From contig NC_058105.1 of NCBI RefSeq assembly GCF_020171115.1, positions 29,835,001 to 29,899,000 of the forward strand: DNA of 64,000 nt. Direction: 5' to 3'. Every line of letters begins with the position of its first letter. The stretch's first letter is position 1. Source of the stretch: Neogale vison (lineage: Eukaryota > Chordata > Mammalia > Carnivora > Mustelidae). The notes under the pieces are model-generated. The model had not been told where the DNA came from and searched no databases. It saw only the letters and a program-made list of their open reading frames with translations. This document shows positions 56,470-64,000 of this stretch, piece after piece. The translations under genes and the position numbers were made by a program.

Positions 56470-56690
56470 TTTCCCCCTAACATTTCCTATGTGCCTGGCC
56501 CTGGGGCCAGTACCGTATATGCATTATTTTATTTCATCTTTCCAAGAATCCAAGGTGGTGGTTACCATTATGCCCACTTCCTCTTGAGAACAGTGAGGCA
56601 CAGAGAGCCAAGTGGCTTTCTCTAGGTCAGACAACTTGTAAGGAGGGGTCCAGGATTTGGACCTGGCTCTCTCTGACTCCAAGGTATTTT
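56470..56690 (-). mobile_element. MIR
   Basis: A second antisense MIR, 180 bp after the first: catttcctatgtgcctggcc, then gtgaggcacagagagccaag. Confidence 0.82.
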
Positions 56691-57744
56691 ATTTTGTGAA
56701 ATTCTAATTTATATGCATTACTTAGTAGCCTATCCATGATAAAAAGACACTTTCAGCTCAAATCAAAACAGAAGCAAATTTTTGATTTTTTTGCCCCAGG
56801 ATGCTCACCGCCCACGAGAACTGGGCTGCTCTGGAAAGGTCGCTATGCCCTGCGTGTCCTATATAGGGCAGCAGAGAGCCACGCACCGGTGGTCTGGTGG
56901 GTGGGTTGGGTGGAGTTAATCAGCCTTTGGCACATGCTGGTCCTGAGTCCATGGGGACACGTGGAAAGTGACAAGGAGAATTGGCTCTGTCTGCTGTTCC
57001 ACCTTGGCAATGGCTTTGACCCTCCCACCACTCCCCACTGCCCTGTGTCCTTCGAAGACTTCAAAGAACATACCTGTAGGGTCCCATCTTTCTCTGATCT
57101 GCGCATGAAACTGGAGACAACCTTTGCGGGTACTCCTCAGGTAAAGCATAAAGCAGGCTGGCTTTAGCCTCCAAGTGTAGAGCTCCTCCGGGGGCCCAAG
57201 GACTGTCAATGATGCTTCCCATCCCCTGCCCCAAGTCTGCTGGTGGCAACACCTCTGCCCCGCACGTGAACCTGAGCCCAGGTGTGCTCTGTCTCACGAA
57301 GACATGTGCGTGTCACAATTCTTTACCTTCCCGCCGCAAAATCCCTGTCTCTCCTTGGAGTCATTTCAGGGGCCAGGGCTCAGGTGGATTGAACCTTGGT
57401 GTGGCGTTAGGCCTTTGTCCTCCTGTCAGCAATTGGACATATCCACCTGCTTGCTTTGTACAGAAATTAATCGCAAAACAGGCAGGGTAACTCTTGTTTG
57501 CATGACGTGTCAGATCACACTGGAGACTGAAAGGGTCCTCTCCCTCCAACTGGGTTGGTTCATAAGTTTACTGCTAGAAAGGAGGTGGGTCCCTAACACA
57601 CTGGGGCAAACCTGCCCCAGATAGGTTGGAACAATTTACTGTTGACAAGGAGAGGCCCTTGCCCTTCTTGTCAAGCACAGATTCCCAACTGTCATCTTTC
57701 TGCTTGGAATCACTCAAGCAGTGACCTCGATATTAAGGTATCAC
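56691..57744. other. Intron 4, unassigned
   Basis: Unique sequence, with open frames on both strands but no recognised domain. Confidence 0.35.
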
Positions 57745-57985
57745 ACAGCTCATCGATCTGGAGCTGAGCTGGTTAAGACTCTGGAATTAGGAAGAAGGCC
57801 GAAGTTGGGTTAGTTCTGCTACTTACTGCTCTGTGGCCTTGGACAAGTTACCTAGCCCCCCTGTGCCTCGGTTTCTCATCGGTAAAGTGAGAGGGTGTCT
57901 TCAGGATTCATTGTGGTAATCCATGTAAAGCACTTAGTTCCGCACACAGCACTGAGTAAGCGACCCCCATCATCATTTATTATGC
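57745..57985 (+). mobile_element. MIR, nearly complete
   Basis: gactctggaattaggaagaa, ctgtggccttggacaagtta, gcctcggtttctcatcggta and catgtaaagcacttagttcc follow MIR in sense orientation, ending about 125 nt before exon 5. Confidence 0.9.
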
Positions 57986-58109
57986 TGTGATTTGGCTACA
58001 GAGGTGGCCAGTCCTGGGCTGGTGGGTTGAGCTCATGGGAGTCCTCTGTCACGCCGCTATCGGTCGCAGATTACCAACAGAGATTCTGCTTTGCGCCTTC
58101 CTTCCCCAG

Positions 58110-58271
58110 GTGAACATCATCCCCATCATTGCCAAATCAGATGCCATTTCGAAGAGTGAGCTAACAAAGTTCAAAATCAAAATCACCAGCGAACTTGTCA
58201 GCAATGGGGTCCAGATCTACCAGTTCCCTACAGATGATGAGTCAGTGGCAGAGATCAATGGAACCATGAAC
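58110..58271 (+). CDS. SEPTIN6: SEPTIN6 coding exon 5 (residues 177-230; G4 motif)
   Basis: The acceptor ttccccag ends at 58,109 and the donor gtgagt begins at 58,272. The exon is 162 nt, exactly 54 codons, phase 0 at both ends, so skipping it would keep frame but remove the guanine-specificity motif. It carries VNIIPIIAKSD, with the G4 motif AKSD at residues 184-187, then the SELTKFKIKI helix and the QFPTDDESV segment. AKSDAISKSEL is characteristic of SEPT6 in my recollection, which separates it from SEPT8 and SEPT11. An antisense SINE begins about 60 nt into the following intron. Confidence 0.96.
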
Positions 58272-58331
58272 GTGAGTGTGGGCAGAGGGGTTCAACTTGC
58301 TGACTTTGCTGTTTATTTTTATTATTTTTTA

Positions 58332-58515
58332 TTATTTTTCTGCTTTAGAAAGATTTCATTTATTGGTTTTCGCGAGAGAGCATGAGCAGGGGGGAATGGC
58401 AGGCAGAAGGAGATGGAGAAGCAGGGAGCCAGATGTGGGGCTCGATCCCAGAACCCTGGGATCATGACTTGAGCTGAAGGCAGATGTTTAACTGACTGAG
58501 CTGCCCAGGCACCCC
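58332..58515 (-). mobile_element. CAN SINE close to the exon 5 donor
   Basis: Antisense copy in an (ATT)-rich site; gtttattatt-type text on both sides is the likely duplication. Confidence 0.92.
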
Positions 58516-59611
58516 GGTTTATTATTATTATTTTACAAACTAGTCAAACAACACCATTCATTTTACTGCACTCAACTCTCCAGCGTCTGAATCTCGAGTG
58601 TTTATGAGAAGGAATCCCGAACCCAAACAGCTCCTCTCTCGTATCCTTGGCTGCTTCAAAGCCTCAGAGACGCAGAGATTAATAGCCAGAGACAGAGGGA
58701 GGGAAAGGCCAACTTTAGGAAGAGTCTGGAGCCGGAGATTCGGACCTCTCCTTCCACCCTCCCCTTTGGTGCTGCTTTGGGTCTAAACCAGCCCTCCCCC
58801 CCGCCCCCCGGGACTGCCAGAAAGGCAAACAGTCTTCCTCTCTGACCAAAACAATGCCATGACAACCACAGCAGGGAAAGTTGGCTGGCTTCCGAGACTC
58901 CGGATCATCGAACCCTCTCCCCACCAAGGGAGGAAAAAATGACATATAGCTTCCAATTTTTCTGGTGACGAGAGAAATGTTATTTTTAAGTTTCAGGGTG
59001 ATGCTTTGCTTTATTAAGTGTGAATGAATCAAAAAAAAAAAAAGCATCCCGACTTGCCATCTTTCCTCTCTTCTCCCACGACACTACCCCCCCCCCGAAG
59101 AATGAGTAATGTGCAAGGCTGGAGTCAAACATCTCTTCAAGCTTCTTTACAATGTGTTGATGCTGTTGCTGTGAACTCTTCAATGTTGTGATTTCAAGGA
59201 GACAGCTAATAGCTTTCAGAAAGCCTCTGCTTTGAGAACGGATTTTTTTTCTCTCTCTGTTGAGAGGCATCAGTTTTTCCTAATGACATAATGCCCGGGT
59301 ATAGCCAGACTCAGGAAAGACTGGTAATAAAAGCCATTTTTAGAAAACTTTCCAGCTGCCACCACTCCTGAGTTATCATTGTGGTATCAGCTGCTACCTT
59401 CTAGAATTTGGCAAACAAATTAGCATAGCGGGGCGGCAAGTCATTGTGTCCTCCCGCCTTGCTGCCCCCTCGGTACCCCTGAGATGCGTTCGTTATTAGA
59501 AGGCCCTTAGAGGAGAAAGGTCATCCAACCTCCCAACTGTAATGGATGTTTTGGAACTGGAATAGACTCATTCATGCCAACTGGGTCATCCAGACTTTTT
59601 TTTTAATTTAC
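58516..59611. other. Intron 5, SINE-free unique stretch
   Basis: Over 1 kb without recognised repeats. About 59,100-59,480 is A/T-balanced and may be a conserved non-coding element (unverified). Confidence 0.35.
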
Positions 59612-59809
59612 TTTTAAAGATTTTATTATTTTTATTTGTTTGAGAGAGAGAGAGAGAACACAAGCAGGGGGGAGCAGCGGGCAGAGGGAGAGGGAAAAGC
59701 AGGATCTTGGCTGAGCAGGGAGCCTGACGCGGGGCTGGATCCCAGGACCCTGGGATCATGACCCAAGCTGGAGGCAGACGCTTTACTGACTGAGCCACCC
59801 AGGTACCCC
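59612..59809 (-). mobile_element. CAN SINE
   Basis: Antisense copy with GA-rich body and head ccacccaggtacccc. Confidence 0.94.
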
Positions 59810-61286
59810 AACCAACCCTTCAAAATATATTGAGAGGAATGCAAGGTAGACACAAGACAGGAAAGGTGGTGAATCTTAGACTCCCAAGAGGAGGCTTGAG
59901 AGCTTCTCAGAGTTTTTGGAGACTGGATGTCTGACGTCGGGGGACACTCCACCACCCCCCACCCCACGTTTCAGGGGCAGTGCCGTCCTGCTGCCATCAG
60001 AGTCTCCTTCCTGGGCCCATAGCTGCAAAGTGCCACCCCCCGGAGGGTGTTTGCTTGGAGGGCGTACCCTGTCCCTGCTCTGCTGGACTCTCTGTGGGTC
60101 GTCTAAACCACCCAGCACTCAAGAGCCGCAGAAGGCGGGCCAAAGCCCGGCCCCATGCTTTTCTGCCCTTCGTGGCTAGCTGGCTTCCAGCAGATGCCAT
60201 TCAGCCAGGAGGCAGCACGCGGGTGGCAGCGGGGGGCCAGGAGGGCCCAGCAGCAAAAGCCCGGTGGCCTTACTGTTCCCTGGCAAGATTTGGGCCCAGG
60301 AGTTAGGGACCTGGGCGAGTCGTTTTCCCCAGATTGCAAGTGGATGAGAGTATGAGAACTGCCCCATAGGGCTGTCACGAGAAGCCAGTGAGAGCTGCCC
60401 AGCAGCGCCCAGAAAATTCCGCTTGTGGATGCTTATCAGAGCAGACTTTGCTGCTGGTTGCCAAGCGTGTGCCGTGAGAGGTCTTGGGAGCCCTGGTGGG
60501 GGCTGGGCCTTCCTTACCATGGGCAAGGGCTAGAATGACTGTGTGTTGAGCAAGAGGGGAAGCCAGTGACCCTGTCCCCTAACTAACCAAGGCCTGTGGG
60601 GAGAAATCTAACAGGCCCAAGGGAAGACAAACTGATCTTTTTTTAATGCCTTTTTTCTCTCCTTGGGTTTTTTTTTTTTTTTCCTTCCTCCTTCCCTCCT
60701 GAGCCGAGAAATCCCTGCCCATTTCACACAGCCCCCTCCATCACTTTCGGCTAAGAGCCGGGAATGCGCCAGAAGGTTCTCTTTCTCACCTCCTCCCCCA
60801 GTCTAGCCCTTTGCCATCGCTGCCCTCTGGCTCTTTTGTGTCTTGTGGCTGAAGCCCTGGCTCTTGGCAGGAGGAGTGGCATTTTCCCAGAAAGTGCTTG
60901 GGGGTGGATTTGAGGGTCCCCACCTGTCTTGGGGTCCTGAGCGGGAATGCTCAGATGTCCTTCCGACTTCAGTGCCCCCATTGCGCCCCGTGTGTTACAC
61001 AACCAACGACCCTCACGGTTCAGTCCCCTCCTAGGATCAACGCAACATTTCCCACGGCCACCCCAGCCGGTGTTCCATGTACCCTTAACCTCCTTTTTCC
61101 TCTGTCCCCACTTCAGGCACAGGGAGCGGAGTGGGAAGGGGTGGAGGGGGTTGCTGAGGAGATGCTCTGAGAGCAGCTGACAGAAGGTGACGGGAAAGTC
61201 CCCGTCAGGCAACGGTTGTATCAAGGGACCCTCGGCGCCTTTTTCTGGGAGCACTGCTCTAAGCCTCAGTTTGCCTTCTGTTCCAG
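59810..61286. other. Intron 5, 3' part
   Basis: GC-moderate, no recognised repeat. Minus-strand frames (for example 60,751-61,254) have no known domain. It ends in the exon 6 acceptor. Confidence 0.35.
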
Positions 61287-61383
61287 GCGCACCTGCCGTT
61301 CGCTGTCATCGGCAGCACAGAGGAGCTGAAGATCGGCAACAAGATGATGAAGGCGCGGCAGTATCCTTGGGGCACCGTGCAGG
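61287..61383 (+). CDS. SEPTIN6: SEPTIN6 coding exon 6 (residues 231-262 and first base of codon 263)
   Basis: The acceptor gttccag ends at 61,286. The exon encodes AHLPFAVIGSTEELKIGNKM and continues to the conserved septin RQYPWG segment at about residues 254-259, where Trp258 belongs to the G interface. The 97 nt give 32 codons plus one base, and the donor gtgagt starts at 61,384. The leftover G would be completed as a Val codon by the next exon, which is not in the window. The stretch AVIGSTEE includes the G5-like loop. Confidence 0.94.
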
Positions 61384-61629
61384 GTGAGTGAGTCTCCAGG
61401 AGCCAGGGCCCCTTTCCCTGTGTCCAGCCGCTGTGCGTCTAGTCCCTAACTCATCCCCGGTCTCTACCCAAATGGCTGTGGCTTCCAGCAGCTCTGGCCC
61501 CGCCCCTGAATTCTCTTGGTCTCTAATGGAGAAGTTCCTGGAACAAAAACGTTCAAGAAAACATGGGTATTGGCCTCAGGTGCCCCTAGGGCACCAGGAG
61601 ACGTACAAGAATATAGTAGATGAGTAGCA

Positions 61630-62080
61630 GACAACCCAGAAAGCCATCTGAAATAGATCAGAGGAACTGCAAAACATTCATCTAATGGGATATTAGTGGC
61701 AAAAATGAATGGATTATAGTTACTCGTACACGAATGAATCTCAGAAACACAAGACTGGGCTTAATAAATCAGAGAAGCATACATGCTGTATAGCTCCATT
61801 GATGTGAATTCCCAAAGCAGACGACACTGAAGAAGATCGGTCTTCTTAGGAATTCATATGTAAGTGGCGAAACAGTAAAGAAAAAGGAAGGATGGCAAAG
61901 CCTGAAGTCAGAATAGTGGTTCAGCCTCTATTTCAAGTCCAGGCAGAGACACAAAGGTGCTGGTACTGTTTCATTGGAATTGTAGATACATTGGTATTCA
62001 TTTTTTCTTCTTTATTTCTCTGTGTGTGTGTATAAATTTTATACAATTTCAAAACAGACGTATATACACTCAGGAAACTT
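61630..62080 (+). mobile_element. Old L1 3' fragment
   Basis: acgaatgaatctcagaaaca, then catgctgtatagctccattg, resembles the L1 3' UTR. Diverged. Confidence 0.5.
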
Positions 62081-62809
62081 CCTTTCGTGGTCTGCCTGAC
62101 CCGTGGTAAGTTACTCATGGAACTAGTCAGTTCTGTGGATACAGCAAGGCCTGGGATGCTGGCCGTGGGTAGAAAAAGCTTCTGGTCCTCCAAATCTTCA
62201 GCTCTAAGCTGGGTCTTAGAGGGTTACCATGTGCAAGAGGGCCACTGATGGACTATATGCTCATCCCTGCCACTGAACAAACAACCGAAAGTGGGTGGGA
62301 AGTTAATCCACTTCGCATACAAAGCTGGCATGCTTCTGGGCACACCGGAGCCTCTCCAGTGGTCGCTGGATTTTTCCATAGGTAGGACAGGACTGGTTAT
62401 TGGAGCCGTGCTAGGTTTTGGTCTTCTCTGCCATCTGGGGCCAAGATGCTCTGCTAGGAACATTTGTGAATGGTTCCTGGACCCATAGTCCTAGCTGGGA
62501 ATGAGTCTGTGGTCTGAGAGACAATCATGTGGAGTAAAATGAGGAGAAACCAGCCAACTGGTTCCAGTGACTTCCTGCCATTTAGATCGTGCACACCTAA
62601 CTGGCAGAGGGGTTTTTGAAGGTGTTTCATGTAAGTTGCAGTTCACTGTTCTGTTCAAGTGACCTTGGAGTCAATCCTTTTGACCGGCCACCAGGCATCG
62701 CTGTGCGGAGATGGAGGAAGAGCTCGTCCAGAGAATTGCCTGACTGATGGGATTTTTAACATTAGCTTGTGTTCTATGGGAGCAGGGGGCTTTATCCCCA
62801 AGGCAATGG
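62081..62809. other. Intron 6, unassigned
   Basis: Unique, no exon 7-like coding (VENEAHCDF) is seen. Confidence 0.35.
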
Positions 62810-62940
62810 TTTTTTTTTTTAATTTTAATTTTTTAAAAGTTTCGCTTATTTAAGTAATCTCTATACCCAGTGCGGGGCTCAAACTCACGACCCCAAGATC
62901 TAGGGTTGCATGCTCTTCCAGTGAGCCCGCCCAGTGCCCC
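62810..62940 (-). mobile_element. Short old CAN-type SINE
   Basis: tatttaagtaatctctatac and cagtgcggggctcaaactca with degraded head gcccgcccagtgcccc. Confidence 0.88.
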
Positions 62941-63429
62941 AGGGCCATGGGTCTCAAGCAGAGGGGTTATGTGAGCTGATGTGAGCGTTATAAAGGTCAC
63001 TCTGTCATTCCAGACCCCCTCCCTGCCCCCACTCCCCTCTCCCAGGCCCTGGAAGACAGAACCTAGGGTGGCGAGGCCAGTTCGTCATCTCAGACACCAC
63101 TGTCCCCTCATGATCAGGCCAGACACCCCCCACCATATCCCAGGGGAGGCACACAGCCCTGTGGTCCAAGTCCACTTGGCTATGATTTAGTCTCTGTTTC
63201 TGTCCTTCTCGGCCACTGCCCCAACTGCAGACCTTTGCCCTACTCTTTTGAGGGGGGGCACTTTCATTTGGGCCAGAAAGTGGGATCCGCTTCGCCCAGT
63301 CATCAGTACTGCTGTTGGTCCACCATCCGCCCTCTAAAACACACCTCCTTTGAATCTCCGACCTACCATTCAGGCAAGCCACACCTTGGTTCACACCCTT
63401 CCTGGTCACTGCAGTGTACAGAGGTCCTA
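62941..63429. other. Intron 6, unassigned
   Basis: Unique pyrimidine-rich sequence. Confidence 0.3.
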
Positions 63430-63800
63430 GTTGTTTCCCTTTATTCTTTGGAGACTTGGCGCCTGCTCGGAGCCCCCCCCTTAGCTCACCTGCATTTCAC
63501 GCCCATCCGCCGCTTGCTAGCCACGTAAACTTGCCTAACGTTATTGAGACCTTGTGTGGACCCTTTCCCGATCTGCCTGATAACATTCTCATTTTTCCCT
63601 CAAGAGCCTCTCTAGTGAAGCCTTCAGTCTGCTGGGGCACCTTCGGCCCCCGCCCATCCTCTGGGCTTGCACCACATAGGCCTCCGCTTTGGTAATTTTT
63701 GCATTGTATTTGCCTGTTTGCTTCCGATCTTCCGCTCCACTGTAAGCTCCTTAGGGCAAGGCTCCGTGACTTCGTTTCTGAATTCCTGGTGCCTCACACA
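63430..63800 (+). mobile_element. L2 3' fragment
   Basis: gcattgtatttgcctgtttg, then ccactgtaagctccttaggg and cctggtgcctcacacaatac follow the L2 3' end; the left half is less certain. Confidence 0.6.
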
Positions 63801-64000
63801 ATACTGAGAGCAGAGATGCCGGAACTCTTCATGGGACGGAGGGCTGAATGTGCATTTCCTGTGAATGCAAACGCGGCACAGAGCAAACAGACATTCCCAT
63901 GAGGTGCCACGGAAGGCCTTCTTAGATTTTTTTTATGGTTTTGCAGTTTTCCGTTATTGTCCGCCTTTTAACTGTTCATGTGCGTTTTCCGTGGAAAAGG

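Larger units (their letters stand above)
17711..64000 (+). other. SEPTIN6: SEPTIN6 gene, 5' part (coding exons 1-6 of a longer gene)
   Basis: Six exons with consensus splice sites join in one frame and encode residues 1-262 of a septin. Septins are GTP-binding proteins that form hetero-oligomers and filaments at the cell cortex, cytokinetic ring and cilium base; SEPT6 is the prototype of the SEPT6/8/10/11/14 group and occupies an inner position in the hexamer/octamer. The N-terminus MAATDIARQV, the P-loop region and the later exons match SEPT6 as I remember it better than SEPT8 or SEPT11. Exon phases are 0, 1, 0 (one base carried in, whole codons out), 0 and 1 from exon 2 onward where determinable, and no frame breaks are seen. 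The remaining exons (end of the G domain, septin unique element, coiled coil) are not in the window. The paralogue call comes from memory, not an alignment. Confidence 0.95.

Noticed and set aside
61384..64000. Search for the intronic microRNA (miR-766) hosted by human SEPT6
   Set aside because: No sequence resembling its mature arms was seen here or in the other introns; it may lie past the window or be absent from carnivores.
1..64000. CRISPR arrays, operons, phage or bacterial genes
   Set aside because: The spliced gene, SINEs, LINEs and CpG island show vertebrate nuclear DNA; direct repeats are target duplications and microsatellites.

Overview
This is nuclear DNA from a carnivoran mammal, most likely a mustelid (ferret, mink, marten or otter type), and probably X-chromosomal. 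The organism call rests on about 58 copies of the tRNA-Lys-derived CAN SINE family, many of one subfamily whose body I associate with mustelids, and on a truncated carnivore-type L1 3' end. The X assignment follows from the gene found, which is X-linked in placental mammals.

The only gene I can support is SEPTIN6 (SEPT6), on the + strand. Positions 1 to about 16,200 are upstream DNA made of SINEs, old L1, a long degraded L2, MIR and MER5 relics, with no gene recognised. A GC-rich, CpG-rich block at about 16,240-18,360 is the promoter region. It holds the ATG exon (17,711-17,740). Further coding exons lie at 35,660-35,774, 42,952-43,147, 55,489-55,675, 58,110-58,271 and 61,287-61,383. They join in phase to residues 1-262 of a protein that I recall as about 430 residues in other mammals, covering the N-terminus and nearly all of the GTP-binding domain. 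The septin unique element and C-terminal coiled coil must lie beyond 64,000. Introns are 17,919, 7,177, 12,341, 2,434 and 3,015 nt, and intron 6 runs off the end.

The introns carry a layered repeat record: MIR and L2 relics, then Tigger/MER2 and MER5 DNA transposons, a probable solo LTR, old L1, and lineage-specific SINEs. Many SINEs keep 14-18 bp target-site duplications (TSDs), and several sit inside one another.

I found no new multi-gene system. The most unusual feature is in intron 3: a perfect 34-nt copy of the 5' half of a tRNA-Glu(CTC), in antisense, set into an old L1 fragment and flanked by a 15-18 bp duplication with no A-tail. It looks like a retroposed tRNA half. A 3'-truncated, tailless SINE lies about 250 bp away. 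Other points of interest are a near-perfect 101-bp tandem duplication, an inverted SINE trio in intron 1, a MIR with an inverted centre, and an LTR that splits a MIR.
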